A stretch of 64,000 nt of DNA, taken from NCBI RefSeq assembly GCF_025420485.1, contig NZ_JAOEFD010000005.1, positions 109,050-173,049 of the forward strand, read 5' to 3'. Source of the stretch: Nesterenkonia marinintestina. Lineage in GTDB: Bacteria > Actinomycetota > Actinomycetes > Actinomycetales > Micrococcaceae. Below the pieces are notes generated by a model. The model worked only from the letters and a program-made list of their open reading frames with translations. It did no database searches and was not told the origin of the DNA. Both the position numbers and the translations under genes were made by a program. This document shows, in pieces, positions 1 through 8,280 of the stretch. Numbering within the stretch: the first letter of the stretch is position 1; every line of letters starts with the position of its first letter.

Positions 1-754
1 TCACGTCGGCGCCCAGTCGCTGACTCAGTGTGAAACAAGTGAAACGAACCAAACCGTCGAACTTGAGCGCCGTCTCAGCCACGGCATCATCAGTCTTCCT
101 GACGATGCCGTTCCTGATGGAGCTGCGGACCTCGGACCATGCGGACCCCATATCTGAGAACTCGAGGGTGCCGGAGTTATCGTGCTCCAGGTACCGAATC
201 AACTCACTCAGAATCCATGCCTGCTCCGGATCTTCGACTCCGTGGACGTCACGTTCCATGATCGCCAAGGAGATGATACGCGTCCATGAGAAGTGCACAA
301 CCGGCGTCGAACGCAGTTTGCGCGCGTTGAGTTTCAACGGGTGCGCTCCGAGCACTGGTGGAATCTCATTCGAGATCGTGATCACCGCGTCGTAGCCCTC
401 GTCGCGAGCGATGTCCATGTACCGCTCGACCTGGTCCGCTTCGAGCTTATTGGACTGAGTCTTCACCTCCACGAGCGCAATCCACGTCTTGTTTCCCCGC
501 TTGACGCGAATCAGTCCATCCGGTCGAGATGTCTGCTTCTTCAGCTTGTCCTCGAAGGCAACCTCAACAAAGGACTCGACGTTCGCCCTGACTCGACCGA
601 GCGGCGCACCACAGGGCTTCAGCACGGCATGCGCGAAGCTCGGCACGACTGTGAGAATCGAAAGGAGTGCCGATGTTGCGTGAATCTCTTGGTCGGTCGT
701 GTTCTTCGTACTCGGTGTTGGAATCAGTCTCGCCTGACGCCACACTTCAGTCAT
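1..754 (-). CDS. PD-(D/E)XK nuclease-like protein, 3' end outside the window
   Basis: An open frame on the minus strand starts with ATG at 752-754 (MTEVWRQARLIP) and runs 251 codons to the left edge without a stop, so it is partial. Residues about 85-110 read RPDGLIRV followed by WIALVEVKTQ, which is the PD...(D/E)xK arrangement of restriction-endonuclease-fold nucleases. A helix (EADQVERYMDIA) and a strand (YDAVITISNE) follow, as expected for that fold. The second half is helical and not recognised. A GGGAG lies just upstream of the start. Base composition is clearly less GC-rich than the metabolic genes to the right, and codons such as AAG/AAC/ATT are more frequent, which fits acquired DNA. 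It could be a nuclease of a defence system or an uncharacterised conserved protein; the substrate cannot be told. Confidence 0.72.
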   Translation of the reverse strand, partial: MTEVWRQARLIPTPSTKNTTDQEIHATSALLSILTVVPSFAHAVLKPCGAPLGRVRANVESFVEVAFEDKLKKQTSRPDGLIRVKRGNKTWIALVEVKTQSNKLEADQVERYMDIARDEGYDAVITISNEIPPVLGAHPLKLNARKLRSTPVVHFSWTRIISLAIMERDVHGVEDPEQAWILSELIRYLEHDNSGTLEFSDMGSAWSEVRSSIRNGIVRKTDDAVAETALKFDGLVRFTCFTLSQRLGADV

Positions 755-1033
755 CCCCGATGCTCCCGATTCATCTCGTAAAACTATATACAATTGACCC
801 TACAACATACTCAGGCACTTCGTGCTGCAGATCACCGGGGTCTTTGTCGCGACCGAAGAGAATCATTATCTGATAGATGGACGATCCTGACGGAAATTGC
901 TGCGCGTCCGCTACAGCGTGAGCAGCATATGCCCCAGAGGCGACCCTCCGGCCTAAGAATGGCTTCCTCACGTACACGGGAGGTCGAAATGGGTTCACCG
1001 CAGCGGGGATTGGGCCCACTTGGCCTCACCGAC
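755..1033. other. AT-richer intergenic region with a possible promoter for the nuclease-like gene
   Basis: This stretch separates the end of the DUF1989 gene from the start of the nuclease-like gene. Read on the minus strand it contains TATAGT (788-783), a good -10 match about 30 nt before the ATG at 754; no clear -35 was found. The composition shifts from GC-rich to AT-rich across this interval, so it may mark the edge of an acquired segment. I see no credible gene: the short frames here overlap on both strands and lack ribosome sites. Confidence 0.35.
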
Positions 1034-1897
1034 TCACTGCAATTGCTGAAGGCCGTGGAGCCCTGCGGCACCTCGGTACTGCGCCCGTGTCGGCCGGTCC
1101 CAGCCCACTGAGGTCAGCGTCTCGGCGTCGACGTCGAAGACTTCCACCTGCAGCGGGTGGCAGTGCTCCAGCTGCTCGGCCTCGCTCGCGGCCTCCGGTC
1201 CCCACATGTGCAGGGACAGGTCGCCTCCGGGGCAGGTCGACAGTGCACAGAGCAGGTCGATCTCGGCGAAGAACTCGAAGCAGTCCCCCGGCCGCGCCGG
1301 ACAGGAGTCCATGAAGTACTGGCGGTCCTCGTTGAGCCCGGCCAGCTGGAAGACGTTGAGCACGTCGTGGACGTCGTATTCGGTGAGCCCGTACTCGCGC
1401 ACGGCCCGCACCAGGTTGGAGTGGCAGTGCCGGTCGAAGTCCTCGCCGGTGAGCATCCGATTCACGTAGGGGTCGCAGCGGGTGCCCAACAGGTCATGGA
1501 TGACCTCGGCGTCCCGGTGACCGGCCAAGGTGTCGGTGACGACGGTGGCCATCGGGCGCAGGAACGGCAGCGTGGACCAGAACCGGTCGTAGGTCGTCAT
1601 GGAGGAGCGCTGGAGCTGACGGGTCCGTGCGGCCCAGAACCGCTCACGCGGATCGTGCAGGTTCCACAGGTTCAGGTCCCCGACCTGCGGGCCCTCGACG
1701 GAGCTGATCCGCACGATCGAACCGGCCGGCGCCTCCCAGGCCGCACCGGAGCGCACCGGGACGGTCAGCATCGACCGCGGAGTCCGCTCGGCGGAGGCGA
1801 TGGCGTCGTACCGGCCGGTGTCGACGTCGAGGGCACCCCCTGCCGGAGACCGGTAGGCGGCGGGTCGGGTGTAGCGGCGCGGCCCGGTCTCGCTCAT
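1034..1897 (-). CDS. DUF1989 (urea carboxylase-associated family) protein
   Basis: This 287-aa protein has the hallmarks of the DUF1989 family: the IVRISSVEGPQVGDLNLWN block, the segment around RMLTGEDFDRHCHSNL, DVLNVFQLAGLNEDRQYF, and the C-terminal ALSTCPGGDLSLHMWG block with its conserved Cys. Family members sit next to urea carboxylase genes, and the characterised pair CgdA/CgdB deiminates carboxyguanidine. Here the gene is last in the pxp/biotin carboxylase operon and its start overlaps the gntR stop by 4 bp, implying translational coupling. An active role on a carboxylated nitrogen compound is plausible but unproven. The residues GGALDVDTGRYDAI form an N-terminal extension. The family call is firm, the substrate is not. 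Confidence 0.85.
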   Translation of the reverse strand: MSETGPRRYTRPAAYRSPAGGALDVDTGRYDAIASAERTPRSMLTVPVRSGAAWEAPAGSIVRISSVEGPQVGDLNLWNLHDPRERFWAARTRQLQRSSMTTYDRFWSTLPFLRPMATVVTDTLAGHRDAEVIHDLLGTRCDPYVNRMLTGEDFDRHCHSNLVRAVREYGLTEYDVHDVLNVFQLAGLNEDRQYFMDSCPARPGDCFEFFAEIDLLCALSTCPGGDLSLHMWGPEAASEAEQLEHCHPLQVEVFDVDAETLTSVGWDRPTRAQYRGAAGLHGLQQLQ

Positions 1898-2604
1898 CGT
1901 CCCCGATCCTCCAGATGGTCGAGCAGCCGACGTTCGGCTCCGTCGAAGTATGCACTCATGTGCTCGACCACCGCAGGCCGGTGCCCGGCGCGCAGCAGCT
2001 CGACGGTGCGCGCATTGGGTTCCACATAGTCCACGTGGAAGGTGCTGATGTCCCGCATCGTGTGGAACAGCAGCCGCATCCGGGCGAGCATCTCCTCCAT
2101 CGCCCGGGTGACCACGGCGCTGTGCGCCTCCGCGGTGATCCGCCGATGGAAGTCCTGATTGGCCTGGGCCATCTCGGGCGCGTCGCCGATGCGTGCTGCG
2201 CGGCGAGCGGATTCGACGATGTCATCCAGCTGCGCCAGCGCCCCCTCGTCGTAGTCGGTGACGCTGACCGTGCCGAGTTCCAGGACCCGACGGGTCCGGT
2301 AGATCTCCCGCACGTCCTCCCCCGTGGGCGAATGGACGACGACCCCGCGGTGCGGACGACGGTCGACCAGGCCCTCTGCGGCGAGGAGCTGGAAGGCCGC
2401 GCGCAGCGAGTGGCGGGACACGCCGAACTCAGCGGTGAGTCGCGCCTCGGTGAGCTTGGCGCCGGGGGCGAGGTCGCCCTCGGCGATGCGTGCGCGCAGG
2501 ACCGACGCGGTCCGCTCAGGCACATGCTCGGTCGGGGCGGAGCTGCCCAGAGGACCGGAGACGCCGACGGAGGGCGTCTCGCCCACTGTGCGCTCCGCGG
2601 TCAT
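1894..2604 (-). CDS. GntR-family regulator, FadR/FCD subfamily
   Basis: The 236-aa protein has an N-terminal winged helix (about residues 28-95: VPERTASVLRARIAEGDLAPG, then LTAEFGVSRHSLRAAFQLL and the RPHRGVVVH wing) and an all-helical FCD ligand domain (about 100-225) with the spaced His residues that bind metal and ligand in this subfamily (DFHRRI, HTMRD, HMSAYF). It lies inside the pxp operon, 25 bp after the biotin carboxylase gene and overlapping the DUF1989 gene. It is therefore the likely local regulator, and the palindrome at 6911-6925 is the obvious operator. The inducer is probably 5-oxoproline or the related operon substrate; this is inference. Confidence 0.9.
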   Translation of the reverse strand: MTAERTVGETPSVGVSGPLGSSAPTEHVPERTASVLRARIAEGDLAPGAKLTEARLTAEFGVSRHSLRAAFQLLAAEGLVDRRPHRGVVVHSPTGEDVREIYRTRRVLELGTVSVTDYDEGALAQLDDIVESARRAARIGDAPEMAQANQDFHRRITAEAHSAVVTRAMEEMLARMRLLFHTMRDISTFHVDYVEPNARTVELLRAGHRPAVVEHMSAYFDGAERRLLDHLEDRGR

Positions 2605-2629
2605 CCGGCTCCTTCAGATCGGTCAGCCG

Positions 2630-4369
2630 TCACATGATACTACCGAGTGTCTGCCTGGCGGTGAGTGCGTCTCCGGGCGAGAGGCCCTCGCGCCGGAAGG
2701 TCCCCGCGGCTTCGGCCCGGACGGTCGTCTCCATCTTCATCGCCTCGACGACGGCGAGCGCATCCCCGGCCGACACCTCAGCCCCGTCCTCAGCCTCCCA
2801 GGAGACCAGGGATCCGGCCACCGGCGAGACCACTGCGCCGTCGTCGTCGGAGGTCGTCGGGTCGGCGCCCCCGTCTGTTGCGCCTCCGAAGAGGCTCAGC
2901 AGTTGGGCCGGCAGTCCGAGGCTGACCGCGCGACCGTCGATCTCCACGACGGAGCGGCGCATGTCCCGCTCCTGGTGCCGTGCGGCCGCGGCCAAGTGCT
3001 CGGATTCGGCGAGCTCGGCGTCGAAATCGGACTCGATCCAACGGGTGTGGACCCGGAAGGACTCGGGGCCGTCGGCGGCGAGGAAGTCCTCAGCCTCGAG
3101 CACCGCCCGGTGGAACGGGACGACGGTGGGCAGTCCCTCGATGCGGACCTCGGCCAGCGCGGTGCGTGCTCGACGCAGGGCGGTGGGGCGGTCGGGGGCG
3201 GTGACGATGAGCTTGGCGATCATGGAGTCGAAGGCACCGGCGACCTCGTCTCCGGTGCGCACCCCGGTGTCGATGCGGACCCCGGGGCCGGTGGGCGGCT
3301 GGAACACCTCGATGGGGCCGGGTGTGGGCAGGAACCCCTGGGAGGGGTCCTCGGCATTGAGCCGGAATTCGATGCTGTGCCCGGCCGGTGCGGGGTCCTC
3401 GGTCAGAGTCAGCCGGTGGCCGTCTGCGATGCGCAGCTGCTCGGCGACCAAGTCGGTCCCGGAGGTCTCCTCGGTGACCGGGTGCTCCACCTGCAGGCGG
3501 GTGTTGACCTCCAGGAAGCTCAGCACTCCGTCTGGGCTGAGGAGGTACTCGACGGTGCCCGCGCCCACGTAGCCGGCTTCGGCGCAGATCGCGCGGGCGG
3601 AGTCCCGCACGGCGCGGTCCTGCTCCTCGGTCAGGAACGGGGCCGGGGCCTCTTCGACGAGCTTCTGGTTGCGCCGCTGCAGCGAGCAGTCGCGCAGCCC
3701 GACCACGATCACATTCCCGTGGGTGTCGGCGAGGACCTGGGCCTCCACGTGGCGGGGCCGGTCCAGGTAGCGTTCGACGAAGCACTCGCCCCGGCCGAAC
3801 GCGGCCTCGGCCTCCCGGACCGCGGAGGTGAAGCCCTCGTCGATCTCGGAGGCCTCGCGGATGACCCGCATTCCGCGGCCGCCTCCCCCGTAGGCGGCCT
3901 TCACGGCCACCGGCAGCCCGTGCTCCTCGGCGAAGGCGCGCACCTCCTCGGCCTCGGTGACGGGCCCGTCGGTGCCCGGAGCGAGCGGGGCGCCCACGGC
4001 GACGGCGATCTCCCGGGCGGAGACCTTGTTGCCCAGCGATTCGATGGTCTCCGGGCGGGGGCCCACCCAGAGGAGTCCGGCATCGACGACGGCCTGCGCG
4101 AAGTCGGCGTTCTCGGAGAGGAAACCGTATCCGGGGTGCACGGCGTCGGCTTCGGTCTCCCGGGCCGCGGCCAGGATCTTCTCGACGTCGAGGTAGGTCT
4201 CGTCGGGCCCGGTGCCGTGCAGCGCGACGGCGACGTCGGCGAGCTCCACGTGCATGGATGCGGCGTCCTGGTCGGCGTAGACGGCGACGGTCTCGATCCC
4301 GAGTTCTCGTGCGGTGCGGATGACGCGGACCGCGATCTCGGAGCGGTTGGCGATGAGCAGTCTCTTCAT
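2630..4369 (-). CDS. Biotin carboxylase fused to biotin carboxyl carrier domain
   Basis: The 579-aa protein starts [20 protein letters not shown], the N-terminus of AccC-type biotin carboxylases. The ATP-grasp domain carries [13 protein letters not shown] and the [16 protein letters not shown] catalytic block; a C-terminal biotin carboxylase domain runs to about residue 450. The end is a biotinyl domain with [11 protein letters not shown], whose Lys (about 545) is the biotin site. Together they perform ATP-dependent carboxylation of biotin on the same chain. No acyl-CoA carboxyltransferase lies nearby. The overlapping upstream gene (4 bp, 4366-4369) encodes the KipI/KipA-type PxpBC protein, whose domains act as the carboxyltransferase part of urea carboxylase. 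The natural reading is a two-polypeptide biotin enzyme acting on a urea-, amide- or lactam-like substrate. Confidence 0.92.
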   Translation of the reverse strand: MKRLLIANRSEIAVRVIRTARELGIETVAVYADQDAASMHVELADVAVALHGTGPDETYLDVEKILAAARETEADAVHPGYGFLSENADFAQAVVDAGLLWVGPRPETIESLGNKVSAREIAVAVGAPLAPGTDGPVTEAEEVRAFAEEHGLPVAVKAAYGGGGRGMRVIREASEIDEGFTSAVREAEAAFGRGECFVERYLDRPRHVEAQVLADTHGNVIVVGLRDCSLQRRNQKLVEEAPAPFLTEEQDRAVRDSARAICAEAGYVGAGTVEYLLSPDGVLSFLEVNTRLQVEHPVTEETSGTDLVAEQLRIADGHRLTLTEDPAPAGHSIEFRLNAEDPSQGFLPTPGPIEVFQPPTGPGVRIDTGVRTGDEVAGAFDSMIAKLIVTAPDRPTALRRARTALAEVRIEGLPTVVPFHRAVLEAEDFLAADGPESFRVHTRWIESDFDAELAESEHLAAAARHQERDMRRSVVEIDGRAVSLGLPAQLLSLFGGATDGGADPTTSDDDGAVVSPVAGSLVSWEAEDGAEVSAGDALAVVEAMKMETTVRAEAAGTFRREGLSPGDALTARQTLGSIM

Positions 4370-6054
4370 GGGCGGTCCTCGGCGGTCCGGGTGCTGGAAC
4401 TTGAAGTGGGGCGGAGGGTGTCCGGGTCGACGGGGGCCAGTCGGATGAGGTCCCCGGGCGCCAGCTGGGCGGCGTGGTGCATGTCTTCGGCCACGACGAC
4501 GCCGATCACCGGATACCCGCCGGTCACGGGGTGGTCGTTGAGGAACAGGACGGGGGTGCCGGCCGGCGGCATCTGCAGCGCGCCGCGGACCACCCCCTCG
4601 GAGGGCAGCTCGCCGTCGCGGGACCGTTCCAGAGGGCCTCCGTCCTCGTCCGCGGGGGTGAGGCGGATGCCGATGCGGTCGGACTCCTGGGTGGCCTCCC
4701 AGCGCTGGTCGGAGAGTCTGCGGACCTCGTCCTCGCCGAACCAGTCGTCGCGGGGTCCGAGCGTGAAGCGCAGGACCACGGCGCCGTCGTCGTCGCGGGC
4801 GGCCAGGGTGCTCGGCTCCCCGGTCCCGACCGGGTGCGGGGCCGTCGCCGCAGGCCGCAGGAGGTCCCCGGCGTCCAGGGGTGCGGGTCCGAGTCCGGAC
4901 ATGGTGTCGGTCGAGGTGCTCCCGAGGACGGCCTCTGCGGAGAGTCCGCCGCGCAGGGCGAGCACGGAGCGCAGTCCGGCGGTGGGGGCGCCGAGTTCGA
5001 GCCGATCTCCGACGGTGAGCGTGAACGGGGACCGCAGCCGCGGTCGCCTCACGGAGCCGTCCTCCGCGGTCACGGTCAGGGGCGACTCGGCCCCGGCCAC
5101 GGCGACCACGGCCGTGCCGCGGGCCTGCAGGGTCAGACCGCCGTGGAGGACCTCGAGCACGGGCGCTCCGGGCGCGTTGCCGACGAGCCGGTTGGCCTGC
5201 CGCATGGCCGCCTCGTCGGCGACCCCGGCGCGGGAGACCCCGAGGTCGGACAGGCCGGCGCGGCCGAAGTCCTGGATCAGCGTGCGCATCCCGGGGGCCA
5301 CGACCTCCAGCACGGCGCGGTCGTCCGGTGCGTCCCGCTCTCCCTGCTCGTCCGGACGGTCGGGTTCCTGAGGCGCGTCCGGCGCCTCAGCCGTGTGGGA
5401 GGAGGTCAGCGCCTCGGCGCTCACCGCGCGGTAGCGGACCGTGTCTCCGGGCCGGACCAGCGCGGGAGAGTCGCGGGAGACGTCCCACAGTGCGGCACCG
5501 GTGCGGCCGATGAGCTGCCAGCCGCCCGGGGACTCCCGCGGGTACACGGCCGAGAACTCGCCGGCCAGCGCCACCGAGCCGGCCGGCACCTGGGTGCGGG
5601 GGCTGCTGCGGCGGGGCACCTGGTCCGGGTCCCGGTCCGGCACGCAGTAGGTGAAGCCGGGGGCGAAGCCGCCGAACGCGCCGATCCAGTCACGTGAGGT
5701 GTGTCGGTCGATCAGCGCCTCGGCACTCAGCCCCAGGTGCTCGGCGACGTCGTCGAGGTCCTCCCCGTCGTAGACGACCTCGATCTCCACGGTCCGGGCG
5801 TCGCCGGCGGAGAAGGCGCCGACGCTGAGCCCGTCCAGGGCCGATTCCGCCGCGCGGGCGGCGGAGCGGGAGTCGAACCGCAGCAGCAGGGTGCGGGCAG
5901 CGGCGACCACGTCGATCTGACCGTCGAGGGGGTGTTCGACCAGGTGCTGGTGATGCGCGACGACGTCGGAGAGCGCGTCGAACTCGACCAGCAGGGCGCG
6001 CGGGCCGGCGAGCCGCAGATCGGTGGGGCCCGCCGGGGGGGGTTCCAGGGTCAT
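4366..6054 (-). CDS. pxpBC: Fused 5-oxoprolinase subunits PxpB-PxpC (KipI-KipA / AHS1-AHS2)
   Basis: This 562-aa protein joins two usually separate subunits. Residues about 12-225 are PxpB/KipI (LVEFDAL; the [11 protein letters not shown] motif; [26 protein letters not shown]). Residues about 255-545 are PxpC/KipA ([67 protein letters not shown]). An acidic, Pro-rich linker of about 30 residues separates them. In PxpABC these subunits cleave 5-oxoproline to glutamate with ATP; the same domains form the carboxyltransferase of urea carboxylase. The gene starts 17 bp after pxpA and overlaps the biotin carboxylase gene by 4 bp. Which of the two chemistries applies cannot be decided from sequence. 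Confidence 0.92.
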   Translation of the reverse strand: MTLEPPPAGPTDLRLAGPRALLVEFDALSDVVAHHQHLVEHPLDGQIDVVAAARTLLLRFDSRSAARAAESALDGLSVGAFSAGDARTVEIEVVYDGEDLDDVAEHLGLSAEALIDRHTSRDWIGAFGGFAPGFTYCVPDRDPDQVPRRSSPRTQVPAGSVALAGEFSAVYPRESPGGWQLIGRTGAALWDVSRDSPALVRPGDTVRYRAVSAEALTSSHTAEAPDAPQEPDRPDEQGERDAPDDRAVLEVVAPGMRTLIQDFGRAGLSDLGVSRAGVADEAAMRQANRLVGNAPGAPVLEVLHGGLTLQARGTAVVAVAGAESPLTVTAEDGSVRRPRLRSPFTLTVGDRLELGAPTAGLRSVLALRGGLSAEAVLGSTSTDTMSGLGPAPLDAGDLLRPAATAPHPVGTGEPSTLAARDDDGAVVLRFTLGPRDDWFGEDEVRRLSDQRWEATQESDRIGIRLTPADEDGGPLERSRDGELPSEGVVRGALQMPPAGTPVLFLNDHPVTGGYPVIGVVVAEDMHHAAQLAPGDLIRLAPVDPDTLRPTSSSSTRTAEDRP

Positions 6055-6071
6055 GGACGTCGGGCCCCGGC

Positions 6072-6842
6072 TCAGGCCGGTCCCTCGACGAAGCTGCGGA
6101 TCTCGACGCCGTCCGCCTCGAGGGCCCTCCGCACGGCGGCGGCCATGTCCACCGAGCCTTCGGTGTCGCCGTGGACGCAGATCGACTCGGCCTCCATGGG
6201 GATGCGGGTGCCGTCGCGGGCGATGATCTCCCGGTCCTGGGCCAGACGCCGCATGTTCTCCACCACGACGTCGACGTCGTGGAGCACCGCATCGGGCTCG
6301 CGGCGCGAGACCAGGGTGCCGTCCGGATCGTAGTTCCGATCCGCGAAGGCCTCGGCGACCCCGCGCAGCCCGTTCTCCGCGGAGATCTCGAGGGCCACAG
6401 ATCCCGGGAGCAGGAGCATCGGCAGCGAGTCGTCGTAGGCGGTGACGGTGTCCACCACGGCGCGGGCGTGGTCCTCGTGCCGGATCATGGAGTGATACAG
6501 CGCCCCGTGGGGCTTGACGTAGCTGATCCGACCGCCGACCGATCCGGCCATCGCCTGGAGGGCGCCCAGCTGGTAGAGGACGTCGGCGGCGAGCTCGTCG
6601 TAGGAGCAGTCGAGGAAGCGTCGGCCGAAGCCGGCGAGATCCCGGTAGCCGATGTGGGCGCCGACGGCGACGTCGTTCTCCACGGCGAGGCGCGAGGTCT
6701 CACGGATCGTGCCGGGGTCGCCGGCGTGGAAGCCGCAGGCGATGTTCGCCGAGGACACGGTGCTCAGGATGGCGGCGTCGTCGCCCATCCTCCAGTTCCC
6801 GAAGGACTCTCCGACGTCGGAGTTCATGTCGATCCGTGCCAT
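6072..6842 (-). CDS. pxpA: 5-oxoprolinase subunit PxpA (LamB/YcsF family)
   Basis: The 256-aa protein begins MARIDMNSDVGESFGNW, the conserved N-terminus of the LamB/YcsF family. It continues with SSANIACGFHAGDP, VGAHIGYRDLAGFGRR, YVKPHGALYH and ESICVHGDT, all family signatures. An ATG 54 bp further upstream is in frame, but the family consensus begins at the ATG at 6842, which has AGGACGGAG ahead of it. PxpA works with PxpB and PxpC in ATP-dependent 5-oxoproline cleavage in the cytoplasm. It is the first gene of a five-gene minus-strand operon (pxpA, pxpBC, biotin carboxylase-BCCP, gntR, DUF1989) with gaps of -4 to 25 bp. Confidence 0.95.
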   Translation of the reverse strand: MARIDMNSDVGESFGNWRMGDDAAILSTVSSANIACGFHAGDPGTIRETSRLAVENDVAVGAHIGYRDLAGFGRRFLDCSYDELAADVLYQLGALQAMAGSVGGRISYVKPHGALYHSMIRHEDHARAVVDTVTAYDDSLPMLLLPGSVALEISAENGLRGVAEAFADRNYDPDGTLVSRREPDAVLHDVDVVVENMRRLAQDREIIARDGTRIPMEAESICVHGDTEGSVDMAAAVRRALEADGVEIRSFVEGPA

Positions 6843-6910
6843 GGTGCGGCTCCGTCCTGCGTCGTCTCGGCTGTCGTGGAGTGTGAGCCCCATCATGCCT
6901 CACCATCTGT

Positions 6911-6925
6911 GATTGTTCAACAATC
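6911..6925. promoter_or_regulatory. Perfect palindrome GATTGTT-C-AACAATC, probable GntR operator
   Basis: A 7+1+7 bp perfect inverted repeat lies between the divergent pxpA and MFS starts, 68 bp before pxpA and 44 bp before the transporter. Its core TTGT...ACAA resembles operators of FadR/FCD-type GntR regulators, and such a regulator is encoded in the operon. The position suits control of both directions at once. Confidence 0.6.
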
Positions 6926-6969
6926 TCGGGTCGATGGGGAACGGCGGAGTCCGTGGAAGAATCGACGGC

Positions 6970-8199
6970 GTGACCGACCCCCACGACGACCCCTCCCCCG
7001 CGCGTCCTCCCCTGCTGACGGGTCGGTTCGTCCTCGCCACGGCGGTGAACTTCGGCTTCGCCCTGGTGTTCTACATGCTGATCACCGGGATGGCCGTCTA
7101 CGCGGCCGAGCAGTTCGGCGCCGGAGACACCGCCGCCGGATTCGCCGCCTCGGCCTTCGTGGTGGGCGCGCTCATCGGGCGCATCCTCTCGGGGAAGTAC
7201 TCCGAGCACGTCGGGCGACGGCGCTCGATCCTGATCTGCCTGGTGGTCTTCACCGCCGCCTCCGCCCTGTACATGGTCGCCGACTCCTACGGCCTGCTGG
7301 TCGCGCTGCGCATCGTCCACGGTGCGGCCTTCGGCTTCGGGCAGACTGCGCTGACCGCCGCCGTGTTTGCAATGATCCCGGCCTCCCGCCGCGGTGAGGG
7401 CTCGGGGTACTACACCATGCCGATCGCCCTGGCGCCGGCGATCGGCCCGGCCATCGCGATCCAACTCTCCGCGGCCGTGGGCTTCTGGGCCATGTTCGTC
7501 GCGGCCACCGTGTTCTCGGGCCTGGCGCTGCTGGGGGCCCTGTTCCTGCGCCCGCCGGAGGGTGCGCCCACGCCGATGACGTGGCGGCAGCGCCTGGTGC
7601 TGCGCCCCCGCGAGATCCTCTACCCGCGGGCCTTCCCGATCGCCCTGGTCATGATGCTGCTGGGTATGGCCTTCGCCTCGGTGATCGCCTTCCTCCACGG
7701 TTTCGGGCGTGCGGAGGGCATGCTCGAGGCGGCTTCGGCCTTCTTCCTGGTCTACGCGGTGGCCATGCTCATCGCCCGCATCCTCACCGGACGGATCCAG
7801 GACCGCTTCGGGGACAACGCGGCGATGTACCCCTGCCTGGTGCTCTACCTGATCGGCATGGGTCTGCTGACCTGGTCGCCGCATCCGGCGGCGATCATCG
7901 CCGCGGGAGTGCTGACCGGATTCGGCTTCGGTTCGCTGCTGCCGGTCCTGCAGGCGGTGGTGGCCACCCAGGCCGGCCGGGGCCAGGTCAGCATCGCCGT
8001 CTCGACGTTCTTCATCCTCCTGGACCTCGGATTCGGCGTGGCCCCGCTGCTGCTGGGAGCCCTGGTCGAGGCCTTCGGATACCGGGAGATGTTCGGGGTC
8101 TGCACCGCGGTGGTGCTCCTCGCCTCCGGCCTGTACTGGCTGCTGCACGGGCGCTTCGACGTCCGCCAGGGCACACCGCGGCGCCCCCGTGAGGACTGA
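6970..8199 (+). CDS. MFS transporter
   Basis: The GTG at 6970 is chosen because GGAAGA lies 9 nt upstream; a longer frame would begin inside the operator palindrome. The 409-aa product has about 12 membrane helices and the MFS motif between helices 2 and 3 (GRILSGKYSEHVGRRRS). Helix 1 starts at RFVLATAVNFGFALVFYML. The two six-helix halves are split by a loop with RPPEGAPTPMTWRQRL near residue 200. The family covers arabinose-efflux-like and other secondary carriers, so substrate and direction are open. Divergence from the pxp operon across a shared operator suggests it moves the compound degraded there. A strong hairpin follows the stop. Confidence 0.88.
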   Translation: MTDPHDDPSPARPPLLTGRFVLATAVNFGFALVFYMLITGMAVYAAEQFGAGDTAAGFAASAFVVGALIGRILSGKYSEHVGRRRSILICLVVFTAASALYMVADSYGLLVALRIVHGAAFGFGQTALTAAVFAMIPASRRGEGSGYYTMPIALAPAIGPAIAIQLSAAVGFWAMFVAATVFSGLALLGALFLRPPEGAPTPMTWRQRLVLRPREILYPRAFPIALVMMLLGMAFASVIAFLHGFGRAEGMLEAASAFFLVYAVAMLIARILTGRIQDRFGDNAAMYPCLVLYLIGMGLLTWSPHPAAIIAAGVLTGFGFGSLLPVLQAVVATQAGRGQVSIAVSTFFILLDLGFGVAPLLLGALVEAFGYREMFGVCTAVVLLASGLYWLLHGRFDVRQGTPRRPRED

Positions 8200-8214
8200 G
8201 ACACCCTCCGACAC

Positions 8215-8260
8215 AGCTCTCCCCGCCGCCGGAGGCCGATGCTCCGGGGCGGGGAGAGCT
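8215..8260. terminator. Bidirectional hairpin terminator between MFS gene and opuAC
   Basis: AGCTCTCCCCGCC (8215-8227) pairs perfectly with GGCGGGGAGAGCT (8248-8260), and an inner CCGGAG/CTCCGG stem extends it to about 19 bp with one bulged base. It lies between two convergent genes and has no long T-tract, as is usual in high-GC actinobacteria. Confidence 0.8.
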
Positions 8261-8280
8261 GCGGGACGGGCGTCAGCCGA

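Noticed and set aside
2324..5371. Very long plus-strand frame opposite the biotin carboxylase and pxpBC genes
   Set aside because: It mirrors the minus-strand coding pattern, has low-complexity Gly/Asp/Val then Ser/Arg/Pro composition and no domain; a GC-rich shadow.
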